Below, piece after piece: positions 45,525-54,618 of a stretch of 64,000 nt of DNA. The stretch covers positions 62,001 through 126,000 of the forward strand of contig CAXBDK010000008.1 in NCBI GenBank assembly GCA_963974715.1, given 5' to 3'. Numbering within the stretch: the first letter of the stretch is position 1; the number at the start of each line of letters is the position of its first letter. A program made the position numbers and the translations under genes. The notes below the pieces were generated by a model, which was not told the origin of the DNA, did not search any database, and was given only the letters and a program-made list of their open reading frames with translations. Source of the DNA: Sediminicola sp963974715. Its GTDB lineage: Bacteria; Bacteroidota; Bacteroidia; Flavobacteriales; Flavobacteriaceae.

Positions 45525-45821
45525 TTATTTCCATTGTTGTCTTTCTTCGTCTTCCGACATGAACTGTTCCAACTTACGTTTTTCCCAATCCTTACCGAAG
45601 ATGACCGGATAGCCGAACGTTTTGGCGGCCATAAAGAAAATCCCGATTCCCCACCCGAAAACCACCCATAAAAACCACGGATTGTGCCATTGGTTCGTAT
45701 AATAATTGACGGCGGCCAAAAATATAATGGTCAAGAAAAAGGAGAACAGATTGCTGTAAAACTTTTTTACCCCTTCCACCCTTTCCCTTGCCCTAAGGTA
45801 TTTATTTTCTTTGTCTTCCAT
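45525..45821 (-). CDS. 2TM-domain protein 3
   Basis: 98 aa: RARERVEGVKKFYSNLFSF, two helices (about 22-40, 48-68), end FGKDWEKRKLEQFMSED. Closest in form to the 2TM domain fused to the kinase immediately upstream (110-bp gap). Probably produced with the kinase. Confidence 0.85.
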   Translation of the reverse strand: MEDKENKYLRARERVEGVKKFYSNLFSFFLTIIFLAAVNYYTNQWHNPWFLWVVFGWGIGIFFMAAKTFGYPVIFGKDWEKRKLEQFMSEDEERQQWK

Positions 45822-45931
45822 ATTTATCGCTCTTTAGAACACCGATCAAAAATAAACTTCAATTTCCCCTTTCACAAACCCTTCCTACCGAACTGTCGGT
45901 AACGACGGATGGATTGTTGGCCAGGGCCATC

Positions 45932-47269
45932 TTAAAAATTCTCATCCTCCATATATTCCCTCATTTTTCTTTCCTCCCAGCGCTTTCCAAAGAAGGGATT
46001 GTATCCAAAAGCTTCCATTCCATGCATTAAAAGACCAAAACCCCACCCCAGGATGGGAAATATGACCCAAGGGAAATTAGTGGTCCTATAGTTGATATAG
46101 GCCAAGATCGGGATCACTAAACAATAGGATAGCAAATTTCCGTAGAAAGATTTAATTGCCTCAACCCTTTCTTTTGCCTTAAGATACCTTTTCTCGTCCA
46201 TGTACAATTTCTGTGTTTCCATAGTGCTGATCTGTTTTGTCAACATGGGCAGCATCACACTGAAAGCCGACCCCGTTTTGTTAATGATAACTTTTTTGTC
46301 CGTTAGGATACTGTACCGCTCCTGAATGTTTGCAAGCCCTACCCCGCTGCTCTTTTTAACCACCTGTTTCTCCTGTAGGTTATTGGTTACGCACAACATT
46401 CCGTTCCCTTCATAGACCTTTATGAGCAAAGGTCTGGTGGAGGTCACAACGTTGTGCTTTACTGCGTTCTCCAGTAACAATTGTAATGATAGGGGTATGA
46501 TCTTTGCTTCGGGATCGCCGCTGCGGTCGGGTATTTCAAAAATGATACTTTCCTCAAACCTCATTTTGAGCAGTCGAACATAGGTTTTTGCAAATTCAAG
46601 CTCCTCGTCCACTGTTACCAGATCTTTGTTCTTTTGCTCCAGAACATACCTGTACACTTTGGATAGGGAGGTAGTGAATTTCTGTGCCTGTGCGGGATCT
46701 TCCTCTATTAAACTTGTCAGTACATTGAGACTGTTGAACAAAAAATGGGGGTCCAACTGATTTTTTAGGGCATCGAACTTTGCCGATGCCGTACCTGCAA
46801 TGATCTTTTGTTCCTTTACCTTGTTCTCCTGACGGCTCTTATAATACCATACACCGTAAAAAACCAGGGATATTAAAATGCACAGGCCCAATGAAAGTTG
46901 ATATTTTTCAAGTTGTTCGTTCGCAAAAAAATAGGCCATTGACCGGTTTCCCATCACCACTATCAAAATTAACCTGCCCACAAAAATCCCAAGAAAAGAA
47001 AGAAAAACATTACCGCCAAGGCCGATCATCATAAGTTTCGGGGTAAACAACTTGGACCTATATTTGAGTATAAGATGCTGGATCCAATATGCGTTCAACA
47101 TATATAGCAGTACGGCAAAGACCATGTTTTCATAGTACTCCTTCCACAGCAGGGCCAAGGTATAATGACCTCCCAAACGACCTGTAACATAGTAAAAGAC
47201 CAGAAACACCAAATAAATACCTGTACCTATTAAAATTGCCCTAATTACGTGGGTAAAAAATTTTGACAT
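45932..47269 (-). CDS. LytS-type sensor histidine kinase with C-terminal 2TM domain
   Basis: 445 aa. N-terminal membrane helices (about 8-28, 48-68, 80-105, 125-143) lead to a His-kinase domain: QLDPHFLFNSLNVLTSLI with His175, LLLENAVKHN as N-box, and SSGVGLANIQERYSIL as the G-box. After a short linker (about 345-357) a complete 2TM domain follows: RYLKAKERVEAIKSFYGNLLSY, two helices, FFGKRWEERKMREYM. So the kinase is fused to a copy of its small neighbours. It starts the minus-strand operon 2TM-2TM-2TM-LytTR. Confidence 0.92.
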   Translation of the reverse strand: MSKFFTHVIRAILIGTGIYLVFLVFYYVTGRLGGHYTLALLWKEYYENMVFAVLLYMLNAYWIQHLILKYRSKLFTPKLMMIGLGGNVFLSFLGIFVGRLILIVVMGNRSMAYFFANEQLEKYQLSLGLCILISLVFYGVWYYKSRQENKVKEQKIIAGTASAKFDALKNQLDPHFLFNSLNVLTSLIEEDPAQAQKFTTSLSKVYRYVLEQKNKDLVTVDEELEFAKTYVRLLKMRFEESIIFEIPDRSGDPEAKIIPLSLQLLLENAVKHNVVTSTRPLLIKVYEGNGMLCVTNNLQEKQVVKKSSGVGLANIQERYSILTDKKVIINKTGSAFSVMLPMLTKQISTMETQKLYMDEKRYLKAKERVEAIKSFYGNLLSYCLVIPILAYINYRTTNFPWVIFPILGWGFGLLMHGMEAFGYNPFFGKRWEERKMREYMEDENF

Positions 47270-47390
47270 AATCTTTTTATTGTAAATCAGCCATCTATGG
47301 GCAAGTCCCCTAAGTATTCAAGGAAAAAAACCCCCACTTCAGCGCAGCGTATCGGGGAACAAGGCCCGTACCCCTATCTTGACAGTACAT

Positions 47391-47709
47391 TCAACTAAAG
47401 GTAGGAAATTCTTCCTTGCTAAGGTATATATACGGTAGCCCCACCTCTTCTAAATTTGGCCATCTCCAAATATCCCTTATGACATATAGCGGAACACCAA
47501 TATCATCTTTAGCTGGCACAAGTCGGCACATATGTAGTTCAAAAGGATAAACCTATTGGTACATCTTGGTTTATATCCCGTGCACGGCAACCTTTATACA
47601 TGTCAACATATGCACGTTCTGATATGGCATTATCCCCCAATGTATAATGGTCCATGTCGGTAATGATGCCCATCATCAATGAAACGATCAAAAAAGCTAT
47701 TTTCTGCAT
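47391..47709 (-). pseudogene. Frameshifted small secreted protein gene (about 105 aa)
   Basis: ATG 47709 opens MQKIAFLIVSLMMGIIT, a signal-peptide-like start, and reads to ...DVPIGLSF-TGA at 47539. Skipping one T in the TTTT run (about 47541-47544) continues in frame as FELHMCRLVPAKDDIGVPL and on to IWRWPNLEEVGLPYIYLSKEEFPTFS with TGA at 47391-47393. The two halves together give one well-composed protein with a conserved-looking end. Either one T was inserted or ribosomes shift +1 at TTT-TGA-A. No family recognised. Confidence 0.5.
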
Positions 47710-47934
47710 ACCGTACGTTTTGATTCTTGGACAAAGATGTCGTAAACGATCTCCCTATCAAAACAGGAGTTGCCCAATTGTGGAAAAGTGCAGATGGATC
47801 GTACAAAAATGGAATGGGACATAATTGACATTATTTACAATCCCAGCTCCGATCGACCTAATTTTAATCCCCAATTTTTCATACATTAGGGTTCGATCGA
47901 GCCCCTTCCTTTAAGAGGGCACAATTTTCTACCT

Positions 47935-48429
47935 ATGAGCAGATATTTTCCACTTTTACTCCTTTTTCTCTGTTGCAAGGAAACCAGGAACAACACGGCC
48001 CCATCAAAAAACATTCATCAGGACCCAACCTTGGACTGGCTTGTAGGTAGCTGGGCAAGGACCAATGACGATGTGGGAAATAGCACTTATGAACATTGGA
48101 AAAAAGTGTCCGATACCGAATATATGGGCCTTGGGTGCACCCTTCAGAAAAAAGACACCGTATGGCAAGAAATAATTAGATTGGTAAAAAGGGATGGGAA
48201 ATGGAGTTTTGGGGCCAAAAGTCCACAAGAGGATGGGTACACCATATTTCCCTTGATCCGTTTGGATGAAAATGGATTTATCTGCGGAAACGATGCCAAT
48301 GAATTTCCAAAACGGATCGCGTACCAGCTGTCGGACAGTGACCACCTTAAAGCTGTGGTATCTGGGGGAGGGCCCGAAATACGCTTTGAATTCGAGCGGA
48401 TTTCCCCCAAGGGCGATATATCGGATTAG
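47935..48429 (+). CDS. DUF6265-type lipoprotein
   Basis: 164 aa. Signal LLLLFLCCKE with a lipobox Cys; the mature part begins DWLVGSWARTNDDVGNSTYEHWKKVSDTEYMG. WLxGxW followed by a glycine/aspartate-rich strand and later HLKAVVSGGGPEIRFEFERI matches the calycin-like DUF6265 layout. Possible lipid or small-molecule binding, unproven. 117 bp follow before the oxidoreductase gene. Confidence 0.8.
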   Translation: MSRYFPLLLLFLCCKETRNNTAPSKNIHQDPTLDWLVGSWARTNDDVGNSTYEHWKKVSDTEYMGLGCTLQKKDTVWQEIIRLVKRDGKWSFGAKSPQEDGYTIFPLIRLDENGFICGNDANEFPKRIAYQLSDSDHLKAVVSGGGPEIRFEFERISPKGDISD

Positions 48430-48546
48430 GGAAGGTCCACTACTTTTCATTTTCACTGATCAATTTTGGACAGATCCCATCCATGATAGGGAAATCGGTG
48501 GTTATTTTACTTCCATCAATCGGTGGAATTACCGTAATTTTGCCCT

Positions 48547-50109
48547 ATGGTGAGAACAATTCAGCTACGGATCAGACTGCAGGAGGAAGAAATTGATGGC
48601 ATCCTGAAGAAAAAGGCAGCCGGCCTTATGCAAATGGATGTCACTTCCATAACGGGGATCAAGGTGCTTCGGAAGTCCATCGATGCGCGCAAGCCCCAGA
48701 TTTTCTTTAATTACAAATTGGCCGTTTATGTAAACGAGCCCGTTCCCCATGAGCCGGAACATATTTTTAAGTACCGGGACGTTTCAAAGGCAAAAGAGGT
48801 CCACATCATAGGTTTTGGACCGGCCGGAATGTACGCTGCGCTGCGCTGTATCGAATTGGGGTTTAAGCCAGTAGTACTTGAGCGGGGCAAAAAAGTACGG
48901 GAAAGACGAAGGGACCTACGCGCCATAAACCAGCACCATACCGTAAACGGGGACTCCAATTACTGCTTTGGCGAAGGTGGGGCCGGGACCTATTCCGATG
49001 GAAAACTGTATACCCGTAGCCTTAAAAGGGGCGACGTAAGGCGAATATTCGAGAATTTGGTCGACCATGGCGCCACGGAACAGATCTTGATCGATGCACA
49101 CCCCCATATTGGCACCAATAAACTTCCGCAAATTGTGGAAAATATTAGGGAAACCATTTTGCGCTACGGCGGGGAAATCCATTTTGAAAGCAGGGTGGTC
49201 GACTTTGTCATAACCAATAACAACCTAAGGTCCATCGTATTGGGGAGTGGACAGGAAATGACCGTAAATTCGGTGATATTGGCCACGGGCCATTCGGCAC
49301 GTGACATTTATTATCTATTGCGGGACAAGGACATCGCCATACAGGCAAAATCATTTGCCATGGGAGTTCGGGTAGAGCATCCACAGCGGATCATCGACAA
49401 AATCCAGTACCATTGCGATGGCTCCCGAAACCCCTTGCTGCCCGCTGCCGCCTATAGTCTTGTCCACCAAGTAAAGGATCGGGGCGTCTATTCCTTTTGT
49501 ATGTGCCCTGGCGGTTTTATCGTTCCCGCGGCCACGGCCAACGGTGAAGTGGTGGTGAACGGTATGTCGCCCTCAAAACGCAACAACGAATTTGCGAATT
49601 CCGGAATAGTGGTCGAAATAAACGTGGAACGGGATATTCCAAGTTACGGCCATTTTGGAGCACTTAAGGGATTGGAATACCAAAAAGATCTGGAAAAATT
49701 GGCCTTTACCTCGGGAGGTAGGTGCCAGACTGCCCCTGCCCAGCGTCTGACAGATTTTGTCACCGGAACATTATCGAACGAGCTAAATCCCACTTCCTAT
49801 CAGCCAGGGTTAAAATCGGCTCCCTTGCACTCCCTATTGCCCAAATCGATCGGAAGTAGATTACGGGCGGGACTTAAGATTTTTGGCGAAAAAATGCATG
49901 GATATTACACGGAGGAGGCCAATGTCGTAGGTGTGGAATCAAGGACATCCTCTCCCGTGAACATCCCTAGGGACGAACATTTGCAACATCCACAAATAAA
50001 GGGATTGTTCCCTTGTGGGGAAGGTGGGGGCTACGCCGGCGGAATCGTTTCGGCGGCCATGGACGGGGAACGATGTGCGGAAGCCGCCATTAAACAGATG
50101 CGGTCCTGA
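48547..50109 (+). CDS. FAD-dependent oxidoreductase (COG2509-type)
   Basis: 520 aa, cytoplasmic. Residues about 1-85 form an N-terminal extension; then a dinucleotide-binding GFGPAGMYAALRCIELGFKPVVLERG. CFGEGGAGTYSDGKLYT is the signature of the family, followed by the FAD-binding end CGEGGGYAGGIVSAAMDGERCAEAAI. Uncharacterised NAD(FAD)-utilising dehydrogenases of this type are widespread. A TAATTTTG box ends 4 bp before the ATG. RluF follows after about 30 bp. Confidence 0.9.
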   Translation: MVRTIQLRIRLQEEEIDGILKKKAAGLMQMDVTSITGIKVLRKSIDARKPQIFFNYKLAVYVNEPVPHEPEHIFKYRDVSKAKEVHIIGFGPAGMYAALRCIELGFKPVVLERGKKVRERRRDLRAINQHHTVNGDSNYCFGEGGAGTYSDGKLYTRSLKRGDVRRIFENLVDHGATEQILIDAHPHIGTNKLPQIVENIRETILRYGGEIHFESRVVDFVITNNNLRSIVLGSGQEMTVNSVILATGHSARDIYYLLRDKDIAIQAKSFAMGVRVEHPQRIIDKIQYHCDGSRNPLLPAAAYSLVHQVKDRGVYSFCMCPGGFIVPAATANGEVVVNGMSPSKRNNEFANSGIVVEINVERDIPSYGHFGALKGLEYQKDLEKLAFTSGGRCQTAPAQRLTDFVTGTLSNELNPTSYQPGLKSAPLHSLLPKSIGSRLRAGLKIFGEKMHGYYTEEANVVGVESRTSSPVNIPRDEHLQHPQIKGLFPCGEGGGYAGGIVSAAMDGERCAEAAIKQMRS

Positions 50110-50141
50110 TGGACCAATTTAAGCTATAAATGATTTTTTCA

Positions 50142-50888
50142 ATGGACGAAAACCAAGAAATACGAATAAACAAATACCTGAGCGAAGTTGGATATTGCTC
50201 CCGACGGGCTGCCGATAAACTCATAGCTGAGGAAAGGGTCACCATTAACGGGAGCGTTCCTGCCATGGGGACCAAAATAGTGCCGGGGGATGAAATCCGG
50301 GTAGACGGGGAGCTCATTTCAGAACCGGATGAAAGACCGGTGTACCTGGCCTTCAACAAGCCTGTGGGCATTGTCTGTACCACCGACACCGGAGTGGAAA
50401 AGGACAATATAATAGATTATATCGGGTATCCGAAACGTATATTTCCCATTGGAAGGCTCGATAAACCCAGCGAGGGACTTATATTACTGACCAGCGATGG
50501 GGATATCGTAAACAAGATTTTGCGTGCCCGGAACAATCACGAAAAGGAATATGTGGTCACCGTCAACAAACCGATCACAAGGGACTTTATCCATAAAATG
50601 GGTGCGGGGGTACCCATTTTGGGTACGGTGACCCGAAAATGCGAGGTGTCGGAAATTGGAAAGAACGTATTTAAGATCATCCTGACCCAAGGTCTCAATA
50701 GACAGATCCGAAGAATGTGCGAACATTTGGGCTACAGGGTGGTAAAACTAAAACGCACACGTATCATGAACATTGTATTGGACGTGCCCGTAGGAAAATG
50801 GCGCCATCTTACCCATGCAGAGCTCAGTGGCATCAAAAAATTATTGGAAACATCAACCAAGACCCATATTTCTGACGACTCACAATAA
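50142..50888 (+). CDS. rluF: 23S rRNA pseudouridine synthase RluF-type
   Basis: An S4 domain at 8-55 (RINKYLSEVGYCSRRAADKLI) and a pseudouridine synthase domain with GRLDKPSEGLILLTSDGD (catalytic Asp107) and QGLNRQIRRMCEHLGYRVVKLKRTRI. The last region, with its NRQIRRM and KLKR, is typical of RsuA/RluF enzymes. RluF modifies U2604 of 23S rRNA. ATG 50142 is chosen over 50130 because the S4 domain starts right after it. Confidence 0.9.
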   Translation: MDENQEIRINKYLSEVGYCSRRAADKLIAEERVTINGSVPAMGTKIVPGDEIRVDGELISEPDERPVYLAFNKPVGIVCTTDTGVEKDNIIDYIGYPKRIFPIGRLDKPSEGLILLTSDGDIVNKILRARNNHEKEYVVTVNKPITRDFIHKMGAGVPILGTVTRKCEVSEIGKNVFKIILTQGLNRQIRRMCEHLGYRVVKLKRTRIMNIVLDVPVGKWRHLTHAELSGIKKLLETSTKTHISDDSQ

Positions 50889-50924
50889 TCTACCAAAACT
50901 TAATGTACCCTAAACGAAGAACCC

Positions 50925-51551
50925 ATGTATATCCCAGCACATTATAGAAATGAAAACCTTTCCGAGGTAAAGGAATTTTTAGAGCGGAACAGTTTTGGTA
51001 TTTTGGTTAGCCAAGTTGCGGGAAGGCCTTGGGCCACCCATATTCCCTTGGAACTTGTTACAAATGAAAATGGTAAGGATCTGTTGCTGGGCCATGTTTC
51101 CAAAGCCAACCCGCAATGGAAACATCTAGGGGAATCGGAACACGTATTGGCGATCTTCAATGGTCCCCACAGTTATATATCCTCTTCTTGGTACCATAAG
51201 GAAGAAGTACCCACATGGAACTATATTGCCGTTCATGTATATGGCAAGATAAAGATCCTGGGCGCTGGGGCATTGATGGAATCGCTGCACCAATTGGTGG
51301 ATAAATATGAGGCACATTCAAAAAACCCCGTTTCACTCCATAATTTGTCCGCTAAGACCTTGAGGCAGGTAAACGGGATCATAGGACTTGAAATTGAAAT
51401 TACGGAAATACAGGCTGCCTATAAACTTTCCCAAGGACGAGAGGAAGATCACCCTAAAATCCTTAATTCATTGGAAGAAAGTGGTGATCCAGGTGCCAAG
51501 GGCATTGCAACGGCGATGCGGAATAATACGGACCGGAATCCGGAAAATTGA
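50925..51551 (+). CDS. PaiB-family FMN-binding regulator
   Basis: 208 aa. MYIPAHYRNENLSEVKEFLERNSFGILVS, THIPLEL, GHVSKANPQWKHL, FNGPHSYISSSWY, VPTWNYIAVHVYG and GIIGLEIEITEIQAAYKLSQ are the conserved blocks of PaiB (FMN-binding split barrel). In Bacillus PaiB represses sporulation and protease genes; in most bacteria its role is unclear. It follows rluF after 36 bp. Confidence 0.92.
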   Translation: MYIPAHYRNENLSEVKEFLERNSFGILVSQVAGRPWATHIPLELVTNENGKDLLLGHVSKANPQWKHLGESEHVLAIFNGPHSYISSSWYHKEEVPTWNYIAVHVYGKIKILGAGALMESLHQLVDKYEAHSKNPVSLHNLSAKTLRQVNGIIGLEIEITEIQAAYKLSQGREEDHPKILNSLEESGDPGAKGIATAMRNNTDRNPEN

Positions 51552-51556
51552 ACACC

Positions 51557-53137
51557 TTATTCCTGATCCAAGAATTCCAGATCGGCCATTCCGCTATACC
51601 GCGAATTGTCGATGTCCATAATCCACATATCCTTAAGATATTTTCCGTCCAAATTGGAGATATATGCCTTTCTTGCTTCTGGGCCATCCTTAAAATGACC
51701 AAGATAGGCATAGAAAAGCCCGTTCTCAGGATTTTTAAAATAGCCCGCTTCCAATCCCCTGTTTTTCAGGTCCACCATAAACTTTTCAACATTTTCCTTG
51801 TTGCCAAAGACATTGGCGATCAGATAGTGGCCCTGTTCGATGCCGTGGATCTTTCCAAATTTGCGCGTCAGCACCCCTTGGGAATCCCTAAACTGGTGCT
51901 TTGCCGAATCGCTCTTGTTTTCTGAAAGGGCAAGCTGTGCCCTCCCCTCCATATTGTGGATACCATTATGGTCCCGGGCCATTTGAAGGCTATCCCGTTC
52001 AAGATCGGTATGGCCCAAATAGGGAACGGTACGGCCCAGAACGGCCACCGGATCGGATTCATAGGTGGGCGGGACAATTCCTTTTTCTATCGGTTCTACC
52101 GGCTCTTTGGAACGTCGTTCCCATGCAAGCCTGTCTTGTTTTTCCTTCTGCCGGTATACCATTTTTTCGGTGAGGCGGGGAATAAAGGAAAGGGCCACGG
52201 AAATTTCGTGGGTCACCCCAAAATTATCATAGGCATCAGAAAGTCCCTTCTCCACATTGTACCCAAGGGAAAAACGTTTCCCCACATTGAATCCAGCGCC
52301 TGCCGATGCCCCATAAAAACTATCGTACCCCCCCTGTAGCCAACCTACCTTTGGCAAATCCATGATGATGCCCCCCCCGTATTCCATCTGTCCGCCATCT
52401 ATGACGCGTACCCTTGCCAATGGCAGTAATCGACCACTTTCCAAAAGCCCGTCCGCATTTGAAAGGTTCTGGGTGTACTGTAAATGGCCGGAATATACCT
52501 TCTCCTGAAAAGCGCTTAAAGATTCACCTGATTGAAAGTTGAAATCCGCCAGATTTTCGGCAAAGAACCCAACGTCAAATCTTCCAAGGGCCAAATTTAT
52601 CCCAGGCTGTACCATAAGGACAGAACTGGTCCCCAATTCGTTCAGCAAGGGATCCTCCTCCCCTACGACCACTTTGTTCCTGTTTAAATTACTGCGATAA
52701 TAGGGAATGTTCACCCCAAAGGAAAGCACACTCTTGGCACCCAAACGGATTCCATAGGCATAGTTGGCCACGAGACCGAAATTTGATATGACCCCCTCCT
52801 GCTGGTTGTAAAGGCTGAGTCCCAATCCGTGCCGGTCATTGATCCTTCCACTATAGCTCAAAAAATAATTCTGCACATTGTTTTCAAAGTGGGCCGACTG
52901 GCTCCTGTGATAAAAATTTATATAGGATTTGTTCTCCCGGACCGTGGAAAAAGTTGGATTGATCAAAAATCTGTTGAATTTGAGCAAATTCTGGAACGGT
53001 ACCTTATAACTTAAGTAAGGATTGGTTTCTTGGGCATTTACAAGTGTTGAAAAAGGTATCAAAAAAAACAGTGCGCCCAAAAATAGGAGGACACGGTACT
53101 TTCTCCCATATAGGGAGAATTCTTTTTGATCGGTCAT
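51557..53137 (-). CDS. PorP/SprF-type outer-membrane protein with SPOR-like end
   Basis: 526 aa. Signal peptide (about 15-35), then the PorP/SprF beta-barrel (about 45-330): LINPTFSTVRENKSYINFYHRSQ, GLGLSLYNQQEGVIS, LGTSSVLMVQPGINLALGRFDVGFFAENL. PorP-type proteins work with the type IX secretion system, usually beside a large secreted adhesin gene; none is adjacent here. The last 90 residues (GHYLIANVFGNKENVEKFMVDLKNRGLEAGYF) resemble a SPOR peptidoglycan-binding domain. It converges on PaiB, 5 bp apart. Confidence 0.87.
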   Translation of the reverse strand: MTDQKEFSLYGRKYRVLLFLGALFFLIPFSTLVNAQETNPYLSYKVPFQNLLKFNRFLINPTFSTVRENKSYINFYHRSQSAHFENNVQNYFLSYSGRINDRHGLGLSLYNQQEGVISNFGLVANYAYGIRLGAKSVLSFGVNIPYYRSNLNRNKVVVGEEDPLLNELGTSSVLMVQPGINLALGRFDVGFFAENLADFNFQSGESLSAFQEKVYSGHLQYTQNLSNADGLLESGRLLPLARVRVIDGGQMEYGGGIIMDLPKVGWLQGGYDSFYGASAGAGFNVGKRFSLGYNVEKGLSDAYDNFGVTHEISVALSFIPRLTEKMVYRQKEKQDRLAWERRSKEPVEPIEKGIVPPTYESDPVAVLGRTVPYLGHTDLERDSLQMARDHNGIHNMEGRAQLALSENKSDSAKHQFRDSQGVLTRKFGKIHGIEQGHYLIANVFGNKENVEKFMVDLKNRGLEAGYFKNPENGLFYAYLGHFKDGPEARKAYISNLDGKYLKDMWIMDIDNSRYSGMADLEFLDQE

Positions 53138-53553
53138 TGCATCAGCGCTTTATACCTAAAACCATTTTTAGTGTATCCTTCGTCCGGAGACTTAATATCC
53201 AAAAAAACACAAATAACGGTTCTAGAGCAGTAGGTTAATAGTTCGGGTTTTGTCCATAACGTAGGAATTGGTTCTTTGCGGTAATAAAATGTCGCTTTTT
53301 CGATGAAATGCATACAGATTTTTCCTACATGATGGTTTAATGGGTCCCAACCGAACTTTAAGTGTATGCCACATCTGTACTTGCACTCATGCCGTTATGG
53401 GAAATTTCGCTCTACGAAGTGTGGCGGTGGCAGGGGACATAAAATGGGATTTAACGGTTCATTTGCCATTTTTTACAGTTCGGTCTCTTTTTTTTAATTA
53501 AGGCCCGAAAAAATGTGAATTTCGGGGCAACACTTACTTCTAAAACAAAAAAG
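53138..53553. other. Intergenic stretch of about 415 bp
   Basis: Contains the promoters of the divergent PorP and DUF2141 genes. ACAGAT/ATCTGT arms and a run of eight T at 53487-53496 are present, but no certain element. No gene found. Confidence 0.4.
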
Positions 53554-53970
53554 ATGGAAAAATTAGCTTTTATGATCGCAACACTTTTGGTATCCTTTAT
53601 GGCCAACGCCCAAGTATCCGGAACACGCATTACGGTGCGCATTCCAAACCTGGTCAACGATGAGGGCAAGGTTATGGTATCCCTTCACCAAAAAGATACC
53701 TTTATGAAGGGACCCGGCATACAAAACCTGGAAAGCACGATCGAAAATGGAAAGGCCACATTGACATTCGATAATGTAATGCAAGGGGAATACGCTATCT
53801 TGGCCATGCACGATGTGAATGAAAACAAACAGATGGACTTTGATGTCAATGGGATGCCGTTGGAAGGATATGGCATGTCCGGGAACGAGATGACCATGGG
53901 ACCTCCGCAATTTGAGAGCGCAAAGTTTACAGTGGGCACCGAACCGATGGAAATGGCCATCCGCTTTTAG
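53554..53970 (+). CDS. DUF2141 secreted protein
   Basis: ATG 53554 starts MEKLAFMIATLLVSFMANAQ, a clear signal peptide; the extra 13 upstream residues are rejected. The mature part is the DUF2141 beta-sandwich: GKVMVSLHQKDTFMK, GEYAILAMHDVNENKQMDFDVNGMPLEGYG, and C-terminal EPMEMAIRF. The DVNxNxxxDFxxNGxPxEG segment may bind calcium (inference). Function unknown. A strong terminator follows. Confidence 0.92.
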   Translation: MEKLAFMIATLLVSFMANAQVSGTRITVRIPNLVNDEGKVMVSLHQKDTFMKGPGIQNLESTIENGKATLTFDNVMQGEYAILAMHDVNENKQMDFDVNGMPLEGYGMSGNEMTMGPPQFESAKFTVGTEPMEMAIRF

Positions 53971-53985
53971 GTCCCCCAAATAGAC

Positions 53986-54017
53986 AGGGGCCGGCCAAAA
54001 GTGACCGGCCCCTTTTA
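53986..54017. terminator. Terminator between DUF2141 and dps
   Basis: AGGGGCCGG / CCGGCCCCT, 9-bp GC-rich stem with a 10-base loop, followed by TTTTA. Serves the plus-strand gene and probably the convergent dps. Confidence 0.85.
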
Positions 54018-54034
54018 CCTTGGAATTTTTGGAA

Positions 54035-54514
54035 TCAGATATCCTCTCCCAACCAGGCCTTCATCATCCAAAGGGTCTTTTCCTGTTCGGAAATAAAATC
54101 GCCCATCATGGAATTGGTACCCTCATCGTTCGCTTCATCGGAACTATCCAATATCTTACGTTCGATAAGCAATAGTTCCTTTAAGGAATCCACGATCAAC
54201 CGAATGGCCTTTTCATCATCGGAAATATTCTTGCCAATGGGCACTTGGGAATTTTTGATATAATCATCAAAGGTATGCAACGGCACCCCGCCCAATGTAA
54301 GAATGCGCTCCGCTATCATATCCACTTTTATATTGGCATCCGTGTACAATTCTTCAAATTTGGGATGAAGGTCAAAAAAACGTTTTCCCTGTATGTTCCA
54401 ATGTATACCCCGTAAATTTTGGTAGTATCCCTGAAAATTGGCCAACAGCACATTTAGATCGGCACTTAGGGATTTAGATTTATCGGCGCTTAGGCCAATG
54501 CTGTTCAATTTCAT
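54035..54514 (-). CDS. dps: Dps-type DNA-protecting ferritin
   Basis: 159 aa, four-helix bundle. NLRGIHWNIQGKRFFDLHPKFEELYTDANIKVDMIAERI carries the His and Asp/Glu ligands of the dodecamer ferroxidase site. FISEQEKTLWMMKAWLGE is the usual C-terminal helix. It stores iron and protects DNA under oxidative stress. Divergent from oxyR, its probable activator, with a 104-bp gap holding an OxyR-like site. Confidence 0.94.
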   Translation of the reverse strand: MKLNSIGLSADKSKSLSADLNVLLANFQGYYQNLRGIHWNIQGKRFFDLHPKFEELYTDANIKVDMIAERILTLGGVPLHTFDDYIKNSQVPIGKNISDDEKAIRLIVDSLKELLLIERKILDSSDEANDEGTNSMMGDFISEQEKTLWMMKAWLGEDI

Positions 54515-54575
54515 TTTTCCTTATTTATTGTTCATGGTAAATTTATGAAATTTAAGCGTACCCTTAGAATCGGTC

Positions 54576-54602
54576 CTATCGATAGTTTTTATAATTTTAT
54601 CG
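54576..54602. promoter_or_regulatory. Possible OxyR site between dps and oxyR
   Basis: CTATCGATAG (54576-54585) is a 10-bp perfect palindrome. CGATA (54580) and TATCG (54598) form a second pair with a 13-base spacer, the kind of T-N11-A-like symmetry LysR regulators use. The CTAT/ATAG half-sites match the known OxyR consensus elements in form. Confidence 0.45.
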
Positions 54603-54618
54603 CCTAAAATTATGCTTC

